DNA from: Paludibacteraceae bacterium
GTDB taxonomy: Bacteria > Bacteroidota > Bacteroidia > Bacteroidales > Paludibacteraceae
Length of the DNA: 61,977 nt
Direction: 5' to 3'
Assembly: GCA_017961765.1 (NCBI GenBank)
Contig: JAGCWQ010000092.1
Span: forward strand, 1-61,977
Part shown: positions 32,347 through 41,479 of the stretch, one piece after another
Numbering within the stretch: position 1 is the first letter of the stretch
Layout of the letters: every line of letters begins with the position of its first letter
Notes under the pieces: generated by a model
Seen by the model: only the letters and a program-made list of their open reading frames with translations
The model's database searches: none
Told to the model about the DNA's origin: nothing
Made by a program: the position numbers and the translations under genes

Positions 32347-33893
32347 TGATATCAATTAATAGTACATCAAAGAAGACTGCCGCCATATTTTCATATGTGT
32401 TTTTGGCGTTAAATTCTGCATCTTCTATACTCCTTGCTCCTATACTTCTTAAATATTTGGGGGTGGATGAGTATGGCCTTTACCAGATGGTTTATTCCAT
32501 AGGACACTATGTTTTGATTCTTGACCTAGGAATAGGAACGGTTATGGTTCGGTACATAGCTGAATATCGCGCAAAAGAGGATTATGATGGCATGAAGGAG
32601 TTTGCTGGCATGATTGCTATTTTGACTTTGATAATATGTCTTACAGTCATTTGCGTCGGCCTTGTCGTTAATTCTAATTTGGAAAATATTTTTGCAAATC
32701 TTAAATCGGAGGACTATGTCAAATCTCATACAATGTTTAATTTGATGATTTATCAGTTTGTTGTGACGATTATAGACAATTATATTCAAGGATGTATCAG
32801 TGCGTATGAAAGGTTTGTTTTTACTAAGATCCTTGGCATATTTAAGGTTTGTATAGTCTTTGCCTTAACCATTCTTTTCGTTTATCTTGGTTTTGGAGCA
32901 GTGGGTATATTGATGGCAAACGCATTAGTAATTACAGCCTTGGCTATAATCAATATCATATATGTTTTCAAATCGTTGCATTTCCGTATAAGGTTAACTC
33001 GTTGGAAGCCTATTGTTATGATGCCAGTTTTTGGTTTGATGATAGCAATGCTTTTGCAATCGATTGTGGCAAATGTAAATTCGACTGTGGATAAGACGAT
33101 ATTGGGAATAATGTGTACGCCGGCAGATGTGGCTGTCTATTCTATAGCAGCATCTATCATTACTCTTTTTAACATGATTCCTACTGTAATATCGGGATTC
33201 TTTCAACCACAAGTAACACGAATGGTCGTAAAAGGGACAAATGGGGCTGAATTAACCGATTTGGTGGTTCGGGTTGGAAGATGGCAGTTTGTTTTGTGTT
33301 CTGCTTTTCTTGCTGGACTTGTACTTTTGGGACAGGATTTTATGAATCTATGGGTTGGAGGACATTTGTCGGGCGAGGAAATGAGATTCTCTCTTTTAAT
33401 CATATTGCTGATACTTCCTTTCAATATGGTTCCGCTTGTTCAAACTATATGTGTTAGCATTTTAAATGCTTATGATAAAAGAATGTCTCGCTCTTTGATT
33501 TTGATGGCTATATGCGTCTTAAACATAATTTTTACAGTTGTTGCTATTGGACTTTGGGGACCAATAGGGTCTCCGTTGGGTACTGCATTGTCCTATTTTA
33601 TAGGGTATGTTGTTATTTTGAATATCTATTATTCTCGTTCCCTTCATCTTGAAGTGAGTCGTATGTTTAAGGAAATATTTAGCCGTTTGTGGATTTGTGT
33701 TGTGGTTTCTACCTTGTTATGCTTGCCGTTATGTCTTTGGCATATGCATTCTTGGATGAGTTTTATCGTTAAAGGCATTTTGTTCTCTTTAGTATTGTTT
33801 ATATTGTTATATTTTAAAGGCTTTAATGCTGAAGAAAAAGGTATAGTTAATTCTTATTTATATAAATTCAGTATCATTAAAAATCGTGATTGA
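32346..33893 (+). CDS. Wzx-type polysaccharide flippase (MATE/MOP superfamily)
   Basis: The stop of the previous gene and the ATG at 32346 share one base (TGATG), which fixes the start; a TTG at 32340 is less likely. The 515-residue product has about 14 hydrophobic helices arranged as in Wzx flippases. The N-terminus has APILLKYLGVDEYGLYQMVYS (visible as two shorter blocks), a pattern common to polysaccharide exporters of the MOP superfamily. It moves the finished lipid-linked repeat unit across the inner membrane. A second, unrelated-looking member lies at 48955-50448. It is tightly coupled to the preceding iron-sulfur gene. Confidence 0.88.
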   Translation: MISINSTSKKTAAIFSYVFLALNSASSILLAPILLKYLGVDEYGLYQMVYSIGHYVLILDLGIGTVMVRYIAEYRAKEDYDGMKEFAGMIAILTLIICLTVICVGLVVNSNLENIFANLKSEDYVKSHTMFNLMIYQFVVTIIDNYIQGCISAYERFVFTKILGIFKVCIVFALTILFVYLGFGAVGILMANALVITALAIINIIYVFKSLHFRIRLTRWKPIVMMPVFGLMIAMLLQSIVANVNSTVDKTILGIMCTPADVAVYSIAASIITLFNMIPTVISGFFQPQVTRMVVKGTNGAELTDLVVRVGRWQFVLCSAFLAGLVLLGQDFMNLWVGGHLSGEEMRFSLLIILLILPFNMVPLVQTICVSILNAYDKRMSRSLILMAICVLNIIFTVVAIGLWGPIGSPLGTALSYFIGYVVILNIYYSRSLHLEVSRMFKEIFSRLWICVVVSTLLCLPLCLWHMHSWMSFIVKGILFSLVLFILLYFKGFNAEEKGIVNSYLYKFSIIKNRD

Positions 33894-33979
33894 TGCGATT
33901 ATTAGACGTATCGAACACTTTGTATTTGTGTAATATTCCCCTATTCTAATTGGAACATAGAGGTCTAGTATATAATGCT

Positions 33980-35020
33980 ATGAAATTATCAAGTCATATG
34001 AATTATTCTTTAGTCTTTATTACTTCTTCTTTTTCTTTTTATAAGGTTAATTTATTTAATGAGTTATCTATGAGAAAGAAAATAATGGTGTTCTGTTTAG
34101 GAATAGATGGAAGTAAGCGGTCTCCTGATTTTTATAATTCTAAACTGGATTGCGATTGTATTGTTTTGCCTTCTAATTATATATTGGCAATTCTAATGGT
34201 TCTGAAATTTTTTATCTCCAACAGCTACCAAGAGGTTGTTTTGGGAGGATGGGACTCTTTGGTAGGATGGCTTATCTGTCTTTTTTCTCCGAAAAGAAAG
34301 AATTCCTGTATATTTGAGAGTTCTATATGTGAATCTGAGGTATTGGGGGTTAAAGGGAAGATGAAGCGTTTTTTTTTAAAAAGATTGCATAAGGCATATC
34401 CCTCTGGCGAACTTCAAACAGAATTATTGTTAAAACTTGAATTTGAAGGACAAATCGTAAAATACGGTGGGTGTGGAATTTTAAATTATCAACCACAACC
34501 TCCATATGAGAGACGAAGCGAAGTGAAAAAATTTTTATATGTGGGACGGCTGGCCCCTGAAAAAAACATTGAGTTGTTAATAGAGGTTTTTTCGTTATTT
34601 CCAGATTTGCATCTAACAATTATAGGGGAAGGTGAATCAGAACTTAAACTAAAAAGAATGTCAGCCACTCTTTCTAATGTTACATTCTTGGGGGCAATAG
34701 AAAATATCAAACTGCCTTTTTTTTACAAAGAAGCTGATGTTTTTATTTTACCAAGTAAAAGTGAACCTTGGGGGTTGGTTGTAGAAGAGGCTTTGAATAA
34801 TGGTACTCCTGTCATAGTTAGCGATAAGGTTGGTTGTTCTAAAGATTTGGTTTCTTCTCAAACTGGGGTTATTTTCGAGTCGGAGAATAGGGATTCTTTG
34901 ATATCTTCGATTATACAGATTTGTGATATTCAAAAGTATAATGAATTGAGGAAAGGAGTCTCATTGATGGATTTTAGCGAACGAGCAAGAAGGCAAGTTG
35001 AATCTTTCTTATTAGAATGA
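33980..35020 (+). CDS. Glycosyltransferase family 4 (GT-B)
   Basis: The product is a GT-B transferase. The donor half has FLYVGRLAPEKNIELLIEVF (visible in shorter blocks), TIIGEGESELKL, TFLGAI and the E-x7-E region in SKSEPWGLVVEEALNNGTP. The N-terminal half is weakly conserved. I chose the ATG at 33980 (MKLSSHMNYSLVF); a TTG at 33950 would be longer and the ATG at 33998 shorter. It is 346 residues, slightly short but within family range. The start of the next gene shares ATGA with this stop. The family is clear, but the linkage made is unknown. Confidence 0.85.
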   Translation: MKLSSHMNYSLVFITSSFSFYKVNLFNELSMRKKIMVFCLGIDGSKRSPDFYNSKLDCDCIVLPSNYILAILMVLKFFISNSYQEVVLGGWDSLVGWLICLFSPKRKNSCIFESSICESEVLGVKGKMKRFFLKRLHKAYPSGELQTELLLKLEFEGQIVKYGGCGILNYQPQPPYERRSEVKKFLYVGRLAPEKNIELLIEVFSLFPDLHLTIIGEGESELKLKRMSATLSNVTFLGAIENIKLPFFYKEADVFILPSKSEPWGLVVEEALNNGTPVIVSDKVGCSKDLVSSQTGVIFESENRDSLISSIIQICDIQKYNELRKGVSLMDFSERARRQVESFLLE

Positions 35021-36183
35021 AAATTATACATTTTTTAGGGTCTTTTGATCCGATTTATGGCGGTCCTACATATAGTGTCAAGTCTCAATGTTTGGGGTTG
35101 GCTAATAAAGGAATGGAGATTTCTTTGGCAACTGAAGAAAAAAGCAGGGTTTATTTAGGTGGTTTGCTTTCCGCTGGCATAAAATTGGTGGCTATTCCCA
35201 AAGAATTCCCCAACATGTGTAAATCATTATACTTGCGTTTCTTTTGGTTTTTGAAAGAGCTGGATGTATATGATATATATCATTGTCATGGTGTGTGGAG
35301 GCTGAGCTGTCATTGGGTGAGTAGATTAGCATCAAAAAAGAGAAAAAAATATGTGGTAAATCCAAGGGGAGATCTTGAAATTTCTCGCATTAATTATGAT
35401 AAATGGAAGAAGTTAAAGAAGATGTTGGCTTGGCATGTATATGCGAAAAAAGACGTTCAAAGTGCAGCTTGTGTAATTGCGACATCTAAGCAAGAAGCAA
35501 ATTCTATAAGAAAAATGGGAGTGACGACTCCAATAGCAATTATTCCTAATGGGATGGATTTGTCTGAATTCCAGGGTGTTTTACGTAAAGAGAGATTCCA
35601 AGAGAAAAAAATTGTTCTATTCCTTTCTAGGGTAAATCCAATTAAAGGATTAGATTTGCTTATAGATGCATGGGCTTTGTTGCCTTTAGAGTTACGTCGT
35701 TCTTGGGAATTGCATATCGTGGGTAATAGTGACCCTATTGATTATAAAAATCAAATAGCTGACAAGATTAGGGAAAGAAATTTGTCTGATTCGGTAAAAA
35801 TGCTGGGCAAAATGGTGGGCCAAGAGAAAATAAATAAATATCTTAGTTCAGATTTGTTCATTTTGCCTTCTTATAGTGAAAACTTTGGTAATGTAATAGC
35901 AGAAGCCATGTTGTGTGAATGCCCTGTTATTACAACTACAAATACGCCTTGGGATTGCTTGGTTTCTCAATCTTGTGGATGGTGGATTGATTTGAGTGTG
36001 GAGAATTTGGTTGAGACTTTATCTGAGGCAATGCTTTTGCCGGATACTCAGCGTTCCGAAATGGGGAAAAGGGGTAGGGCTTATGTCGAGAATACATTTT
36101 CTACGGAGATAATTTCCGCTCAAACAAAGCAACTTTATTCGTGGATAATGAATGATGTCGAGAAACCTAAATTTGTAATTTAA
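35017..36183 (+). CDS. Glycosyltransferase family 4 (GT-B)
   Basis: This 388-residue GT-B enzyme opens with the N-terminal MKIIHFLGSFDPIYGGPTYS, a common start of such transferases with the GG loop. It has HCHGVWRLSCH (around 89-99) and VNPRGDLEISR for the acceptor side. On the donor side it has VLFLSRVNPIKGLDLLIDAW (around 204-223) and the E-x7-E motif in YSENFGNVIAEAMLCECP. The N-terminal ATG is shared with the preceding stop as ATGA, so the two transferases are probably made together. The sugar is not known. Confidence 0.9.
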   Translation: MKIIHFLGSFDPIYGGPTYSVKSQCLGLANKGMEISLATEEKSRVYLGGLLSAGIKLVAIPKEFPNMCKSLYLRFFWFLKELDVYDIYHCHGVWRLSCHWVSRLASKKRKKYVVNPRGDLEISRINYDKWKKLKKMLAWHVYAKKDVQSAACVIATSKQEANSIRKMGVTTPIAIIPNGMDLSEFQGVLRKERFQEKKIVLFLSRVNPIKGLDLLIDAWALLPLELRRSWELHIVGNSDPIDYKNQIADKIRERNLSDSVKMLGKMVGQEKINKYLSSDLFILPSYSENFGNVIAEAMLCECPVITTTNTPWDCLVSQSCGWWIDLSVENLVETLSEAMLLPDTQRSEMGKRGRAYVENTFSTEIISAQTKQLYSWIMNDVEKPKFVI

Positions 36184-36290
36184 AGAGGTTCCTCTTATTC
36201 TTGTTGGCGTGGATAAATCAAACGTAAGTAGTAATATTATTGAGTAATCAATTACAGGATGTTTCTTGTGTCTAAATTTATACTAATTAA

Positions 36291-37490
36291 ATGAAAATTT
36301 CATTTTCACCGCCGGATATGGGCGAACTGGAACTCCAGGCGGTCACTGAAGCTATTTGTTCCGGATGGATCACAACGGGTCCACGTACGAAGGAATTTGA
36401 ACGCAAAATTGCGGATTATTGTCATACGCCTCGTGCTGTTTGCCTTAACTCGGCAACGGCTAGTATGGAATTGACTCTTCGTCTTTTGGGGGTTGGTCCT
36501 GGCGACGAGGTGATTGTCCCTGCCTATACCTATACGGCAACGGCTAGCGTGGTATGTCATGTGGGGGCCAAGTTGGTTTTGGTCGATACGGCTGAAGACT
36601 CGTATGAGATGGATTATATGGCCATGGAAAAGGCGATTACGGAACATACAAAAGTTGTCATACCTGCTGATTTGGCTGGTATTATATGTGACTATGATCG
36701 TATTTTCCAAATCGTGGAGAGTAAACGTTCTCTTTTTAAACCGAACAATGACCTACAACGGCGGTTTGGGCGTGTCGTTGTCATGGCGGATGCTGCCCAT
36801 GCTTTTGGCTCCTGTCGAAGGGGAAAAATGTGTGGTAAGTTGGCCGATTTTACCGCCTTCTCTTTCCATGCCGTGAAAAATTTGACAACGGCGGAGGGTG
36901 GCGCCTTGACTTGGCGGACGATCGAGGGTGTTGATGACGAGTGGATTTACAAACAAATGCAACTGCTCTCCTTACATGGTCAAAGTAAGGATGCGTTGGC
37001 AAAGACGCAGTTGGGTGCGTGGGAATATGACATCGTCTCTCCTTCCTACAAGTGCAACATGACGGATATTATGGCGGCAATCGGTTTGGCGCAATTTGAA
37101 CGTTATCCTCAATTGTTGGCTCGCCGGCGGACGATGATTGATTATTATAATCAGGCATTGGCAGGGATGAATCTCCAGGTTTTGAATCATTTTGATTCCG
37201 ACCATATCTCCAACGGACATCTTTATATGGTTCGTTTGTTGGGCAAGACGGAGAAGCAGCGTAATGAGGTGATCGTTAGAATGGCCGAACGAGGAATCGC
37301 TTGTAATGTCCATTTCAAGCCGCTCCCGATGATGACGGCCTATAAAAACCTCGGTTTTGATATAGGGAATTACCCGAACGCCTATCGGCAATATGCTAAC
37401 GAGATTACTTTGCCGTTGCATACTCGTTTGACGGACGAGGAGGTCGCCTATGTGATGGAGAGTTTCTTGGCTGTCTTAAAGGAGTTTTGA
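36291..37490 (+). CDS. DegT/DnrJ/EryC1/StrS-type sugar aminotransferase (second)
   Basis: This 399-residue PLP enzyme shows SPPDMGELELQAVTEAICSG, WITTGPRTKEFE, LNSATASMELTLRLL (around 44-58), VVMADAAHAFGS and the Schiff-base lysine in SFHAVKNLTTAEGG (around 192-205). The C-terminal region has NVHFKPLPMM. It resembles aminotransferases that make 4-amino-4,6-dideoxy sugars from products of WbpM-type dehydratases, and such a dehydratase is encoded at 41480 in this cluster. It stands directly before an initiating transferase, the reverse of the order at 11167-13304. Without the insertions seen in the first paralogue, this is the canonical length. Confidence 0.93.
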   Translation: MKISFSPPDMGELELQAVTEAICSGWITTGPRTKEFERKIADYCHTPRAVCLNSATASMELTLRLLGVGPGDEVIVPAYTYTATASVVCHVGAKLVLVDTAEDSYEMDYMAMEKAITEHTKVVIPADLAGIICDYDRIFQIVESKRSLFKPNNDLQRRFGRVVVMADAAHAFGSCRRGKMCGKLADFTAFSFHAVKNLTTAEGGALTWRTIEGVDDEWIYKQMQLLSLHGQSKDALAKTQLGAWEYDIVSPSYKCNMTDIMAAIGLAQFERYPQLLARRRTMIDYYNQALAGMNLQVLNHFDSDHISNGHLYMVRLLGKTEKQRNEVIVRMAERGIACNVHFKPLPMMTAYKNLGFDIGNYPNAYRQYANEITLPLHTRLTDEEVAYVMESFLAVLKEF

Positions 37491-37492
37491 TC

Positions 37493-38092
37493 ATGTATGT
37501 TCATTTTTTTAAGCGCTTCTTCGATGTGTTGGGTGCATTGTGTTTGTTGCCTCTCGTCCTTTTGGTGATTATGATTTTTGCTCCGCTTATTTGGCTGACG
37601 GACAAAGGTCCTATCTTTTATAATGCGACTCGGGCGGGGAAAGATTATTTGCCTTTCAAAATGTTTAAATTGCGTAGTATGTATGTTAACGCTCCAGATA
37701 TACGTAATTCGGATGGCAGTACTTTCAATAGCGATGAGGATCCGAGGGTTACGCCGATTGGCCGTTTCTTGAGGATGACTTCGTTGGATGAGTTCCCTCA
37801 ATTTTTGAATGTCTTATTAGGTGATATGAGCTTTATTGGCCCCCGTCCTAAGCTGTACTGCCCGGAAAAATACCCAGATGGATTGCCTCCGGAAAAAGCG
37901 AAGAGTTTTAAGGTGAAACCAGGGGTGACTGGCTATGCCCAAGCCTACTATCGAAATAGCATTTCCCAAGACGAGAAGTTCTATTGGGATGGTTATTATG
38001 CTGAGAATGTGTCTTTTAAGATGGATTTTAAAATCTTGTGTCGAACATTCCTCTCTGTTTTGGGACAAAAAAACATTAATTCATTTAACTAA
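37493..38092 (+). CDS. Initiating sugar-phosphate transferase (second)
   Basis: A phosphoglycosyl transferase of 199 residues, the PglC-like short form, starting at the ATG at 37493; the strong AAAGGAG upstream supports it. It has an N-terminal hydrophobic helix around residues 3-30, FYNATRAGKDYLPFKMFKLRSM (in parts), the catalytic SLDEFPQFLNVLLGDMSFIGPRP (around 97-119, D-E dyad) and VKPGVTGYAQAYYR. It would load the first sugar of the second glycan on undecaprenyl phosphate, with the aminotransferase immediately upstream as likely source of the amino sugar. The next gene, an ATP-grasp, begins 8 nt downstream. The two initiating enzymes differ visibly in sequence, so they probably load different sugars. 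Confidence 0.93.
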   Translation: MYVHFFKRFFDVLGALCLLPLVLLVIMIFAPLIWLTDKGPIFYNATRAGKDYLPFKMFKLRSMYVNAPDIRNSDGSTFNSDEDPRVTPIGRFLRMTSLDEFPQFLNVLLGDMSFIGPRPKLYCPEKYPDGLPPEKAKSFKVKPGVTGYAQAYYRNSISQDEKFYWDGYYAENVSFKMDFKILCRTFLSVLGQKNINSFN

Positions 38093-38100
38093 TTCTGAGT

Positions 38101-39300
38101 ATGAAGGAGGAATTGAGAGGAAAACGTCTTTTGGTGCAGGGAGCAGGAAGGGGTAATTTAGGTTTAGTAAAAGCCGCCAAAAGGAATGGAGTATATGTGG
38201 TAATGACTGGTTTAGGTGGAGATTACCCTTGTAATCCTTATGCCGATAAATTTTGTTATGGTGACATTTCTAATCCAGATGCCATCCTAAAGATAGCAAA
38301 GGCGGAGCATGTGGATGGAGTTGCTATCTGTTGTTCTGATACTGGGCTTATCCCTATAGGGTGTTGCAATGATCGTTTGGGTCTTGTCGGCTTGAGTGAA
38401 CAGGCTGCGCTTGCTTGTTCCGATAAGTCGATTATGAAACAGAAGTTGTTATCTGCGGGTGTTCGCACACCTAATTCGATACTTGTACGTACAGAGGAAG
38501 ATTTGAGTGTGGCGTTAACTCGGTTGACTTTCCCTTTGGTAATAAAGGCAGTTGATTTACAAGGTAGCAGAGGCATTTCTGTCGTATCCTCTATGGAGGA
38601 GGCTGTTACGGCTTTTCGAGAAAGTATTTCGTTGTCTAGAAAAGATTATTGTCTTGTTGAGGAGTTTATAGTAGGTCGTGAATTTGGAGCTCAAGCATTT
38701 GTTTATCGTGGAAATGTCTTGTTCGTCCTTCCTCATGGGGATGATACAATTATGTGTGGAGCTCCTGTTCCGGTTGGCCATTATATCCCTTACGTGATGA
38801 GTTCAGAAATGACAGAAGACGTGAAAAAGCAGGTTGTTAATGCTATTTCATCTTTGGAGTTGGATAATTGTGCGGTTAATGTGGATTTGATAGAGCGTGA
38901 TGGGAAAGTTTATGTTCTGGAACTATCTGGACGGGTTGGCGCAAATTGCTTGCCAGAGTTGGTGGGTAATTATTTTTCTTTTGATTATTACGAAGTAATC
39001 CTTGCTACAGCTCTTGGCTTTAGTCCTCTTTCTTATTTTAAGGGAAGCGTACAACCTTGTTTTTCAATGTCTTGTATGTTGCGTTCTGAAGTTTCAGGTA
39101 AAGTTGTTTCGATAGAATCTGTGAAGGATGAATTGGCGGATATTCGACTTTTTATTCATTTAGGTTCTATGGTTCGTGAATTTTCTAATTGTAATGATGC
39201 AATTGGTGAGGTGATTGTTAAGGATACTTCTTTGGAAGCTTGTGAATCGCATCTTTCTTCGCTATGTGGTAAAATTTTGAAAGGAATTAAATATGAATGA
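38101..39300 (+). CDS. ATP-grasp family ligase (copy 2)
   Basis: This 399-residue ATP-grasp protein begins [19 protein letters not shown] and has the ATP-binding [15 protein letters not shown] loop (around 149-163), [17 protein letters not shown], and [15 protein letters not shown] with the metal-binding E and N. It resembles copy 1 at 26017 in layout but is not close by eye. It follows the initiating transferase by 8 nt and overlaps the acetyltransferase start by 8 nt. The group ligated is unknown; in related clusters such enzymes attach amino acids to sugar amines, which the neighbouring aminotransferase would supply. Confidence 0.87.
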   Translation: MKEELRGKRLLVQGAGRGNLGLVKAAKRNGVYVVMTGLGGDYPCNPYADKFCYGDISNPDAILKIAKAEHVDGVAICCSDTGLIPIGCCNDRLGLVGLSEQAALACSDKSIMKQKLLSAGVRTPNSILVRTEEDLSVALTRLTFPLVIKAVDLQGSRGISVVSSMEEAVTAFRESISLSRKDYCLVEEFIVGREFGAQAFVYRGNVLFVLPHGDDTIMCGAPVPVGHYIPYVMSSEMTEDVKKQVVNAISSLELDNCAVNVDLIERDGKVYVLELSGRVGANCLPELVGNYFSFDYYEVILATALGFSPLSYFKGSVQPCFSMSCMLRSEVSGKVVSIESVKDELADIRLFIHLGSMVREFSNCNDAIGEVIVKDTSLEACESHLSSLCGKILKGIKYE

Positions 39301-40000
39301 ATCTCAACAGGTGCATGAAACGGCGGATGTATCAAATGTTCGTATGGCTCCAACTGCAAGGATTTATAAATTCGCCTTTGTCCGTAATTCTGTTTTGAAT
39401 GAAAATGTAAAGGTCGGAGATTTCTCTAGGATTTCAGATTCAATATTTGGGAAAGGAGTTGATTTGCAAAGATTCGCAATGATATATAATTCAGAGATGG
39501 GGGATTATAGTTATGTCGGACGAAATTTTACTTGTTGGCATGCTAAAATCGGAAAGTTTTGTTCCATATCATGGAATGTGGGGATTGGAGGTGCAAATCA
39601 TGATTACAATAGAATCTCTCAACATGCTTTCTTGTATGCTCCCCAATTTGGTATTTTGGAATCTGAACCCCTTTATGATAGGTTTAATACGGTATGCGAG
39701 GTTGGAAATGATGTTTGGATAGGTTGCAATGCGGTAATCTGTAGAAATGTGAAAATTGGAGATGGAGCAGTTGTCGCTGCTGGTGCGGTAGTGACAAAAG
39801 ATGTCGAACCTTATACAATTGTAGGTGGTGTCCCTGCTAAAGTTATAAAAAGGCGGTGTTCCGTTGAGTTGTCGAAAAAAATGCTCCGCCTTGAGTGGTG
39901 GAATCTTGATCCTCTTGTGATTAAGAAGAATATAGCTTTATTCGGAGAACCTATTTCTGATTATGTAATCGAGAAAATAGACCAATTGAAAAAAATATGA
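39293..40000 (+). CDS. Left-handed beta-helix acetyltransferase (CatB/XAT-like)
   Basis: This 235-residue protein has hexapeptide repeats over residues 20-200, for example [30 protein letters not shown] and [13 protein letters not shown], followed by the CoA-binding tail [20 protein letters not shown]. Trimeric left-handed beta-helix enzymes of this sort acylate sugar hydroxyls or amines with acetyl-CoA. The GANHDY stretch lies where XAT-type enzymes keep a catalytic histidine. The C-terminal helices (RLEWWNLDP) match the xenobiotic-acetyltransferase-type family. It is coupled to genes on both sides by overlaps. The target in this cluster is probably an amino or hydroxyl group of the repeat unit, not decided by sequence. 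Confidence 0.88.
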   Translation: MNESQQVHETADVSNVRMAPTARIYKFAFVRNSVLNENVKVGDFSRISDSIFGKGVDLQRFAMIYNSEMGDYSYVGRNFTCWHAKIGKFCSISWNVGIGGANHDYNRISQHAFLYAPQFGILESEPLYDRFNTVCEVGNDVWIGCNAVICRNVKIGDGAVVAAGAVVTKDVEPYTIVGGVPAKVIKRRCSVELSKKMLRLEWWNLDPLVIKKNIALFGEPISDYVIEKIDQLKKI

Positions 40001-41241
40001 AATTATTATTTCTTACTTCTTATTTTTATCCGGAGTTTGTGGCAAGTAGCTATATCGGAGATAATATTAGGGAAGCTTTGTGTGATTCGGGATGCCGAAT
40101 TGAATTGTTTGCTCCATGTCCATCTCGAGGAGTCTCACCTGAAATGTATAATGAGTATAGATATAAGACTCATGAGTTCATGCATGAAGGGAAATTGAGT
40201 GTTCATAGATTTTTTATATGGAAAGAGCCACATTCTATTTTCCTTCGAGCGTTTAGGTTTTTATTAATGTGCTTTTATCAGACTTGTAATGCTGTTTTTC
40301 ATGAGGATGCACGGCAGTGTGATGCTATCTTTGTGGCTAGTACCCCTCCTATACAGGGTCTTATAGGTGCTTTCCTCAAAAAGATTAAACATATTCCTTT
40401 CGTATATAATCTCCAAGACATCTTCCCTGACTCGTTGGTCGGGACGGGGTTGGCTAAGAAAGATGGTCTCCTTTGGAGGGTAGGCCGGGTGATGGAGAAT
40501 TTCACCTATAGGCATGCAGACAAGATTATTGTTATCTCGGAGGATTTCAAGCGGAATATTATGGCGAAAGGGGTTTCGGAAGATAAAATAGTGGTGGTCT
40601 ATAACTGGGTGGATCAGAATGCGGTGGTGGATGTCCCTCGTCAGGAGAATAAACTCTTTGATAGATATGGGTTGGACCGTTCCTTTTTTTATCTTTCCTA
40701 TTGCGGAAATGTCGGCTTGACTCAGAATATGGATATGTTGTTGGAGATAATGGAGGAGTTGAAGTCGGACTATCCAAACATTCATTTGGTCATTGTTGGC
40801 GAAGGGGCTTACAAATCGAATGTCGAATCTGCCGTCGCAGAGCGTGGCTTGGATAATGTTCATCTTTTGCCGTTTCAGCCTTATGAGGATATTTCCCATG
40901 TTTTTAGTTTGGGAGATGTGGGACTTGTTATTTCAAAACCAGGTGTCGGTGCTAACAGTGTCCCTAGCAAGACATGGAGTATCTTGTCTGCGTCCCGTCC
41001 AGTGTTGGTCAACTTTGACGAAAATGAGTTGAAGAAGATTGTCTCTGATTGTCGTTGTGGAATTTTTACGAAGGCAGGCGATAAGGAGGCTTTCCGTTCT
41101 GCTGTCATACGTCTTTATTCTGATGCTTCTTTGTGTAAGGAGATGGGAGCAAATGGCAGGGAGTTCATCATGCAAAATCTTACAAAAGAAGTTGGAACGC
41201 AAAAGTATGTGGATGTGATAAAGGGCTTGTGCCCTAATTGA
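39997..41241 (+). CDS. Glycosyltransferase family 4, WbuB-like
   Basis: This 414-residue GT-B enzyme has [14 protein letters not shown] at the N-terminus, an early-acceptor pattern [14 protein letters not shown] (around 130-143) and the donor side [18 protein letters not shown] (around 233-250) and [10 protein letters not shown]. Its overall shape resembles WbuB-type glycosyltransferases, which often act near initiating transferases. The usual E-x7-E motif is replaced by a [14 protein letters not shown] stretch, as in this subfamily. Its start shares ATGA with the stop of the acetyltransferase. It ends the operon before a 238-nt gap holding a promoter. Confidence 0.88.
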   Translation: MKLLFLTSYFYPEFVASSYIGDNIREALCDSGCRIELFAPCPSRGVSPEMYNEYRYKTHEFMHEGKLSVHRFFIWKEPHSIFLRAFRFLLMCFYQTCNAVFHEDARQCDAIFVASTPPIQGLIGAFLKKIKHIPFVYNLQDIFPDSLVGTGLAKKDGLLWRVGRVMENFTYRHADKIIVISEDFKRNIMAKGVSEDKIVVVYNWVDQNAVVDVPRQENKLFDRYGLDRSFFYLSYCGNVGLTQNMDMLLEIMEELKSDYPNIHLVIVGEGAYKSNVESAVAERGLDNVHLLPFQPYEDISHVFSLGDVGLVISKPGVGANSVPSKTWSILSASRPVLVNFDENELKKIVSDCRCGIFTKAGDKEAFRSAVIRLYSDASLCKEMGANGREFIMQNLTKEVGTQKYVDVIKGLCPN

Positions 41242-41304
41242 ACTTCCTTGTAAATGCATATTTATTGCATATAAATAGAAAAGATGTTGGTTCTACTTGA
41301 TTTT

Positions 41305-41336
41305 TTTGCATAAATTGATTAGATTCTATATCTTTG
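41305..41336 (+). promoter_or_regulatory. Bacteroidota-type promoter for the dehydratase gene
   Basis: TTTG at 41305-41308 and TATCTTTG at 41329-41336 are separated by exactly 20 nt, a perfect -33/-7 pair. It lies about 145 nt before the start codon at 41480, so the gene has its own transcript with a long leader. Upstream in the gap is a small ATGCA/TGCAT hairpin (41254-41271) of uncertain meaning. Confidence 0.8.
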
Positions 41337-41479
41337 CAAACATATTTTATCGGTTAGAAGGTGGATGTGTTTATTGGTCTTATAGTGAATCTGTTTTGCA
41401 AAGGTGTAATGCTTGGTTCACATAGAAAATCGGTCGCTTATTTTCCGATGAATTGAAATTAATTTAACACGTATTGGGT

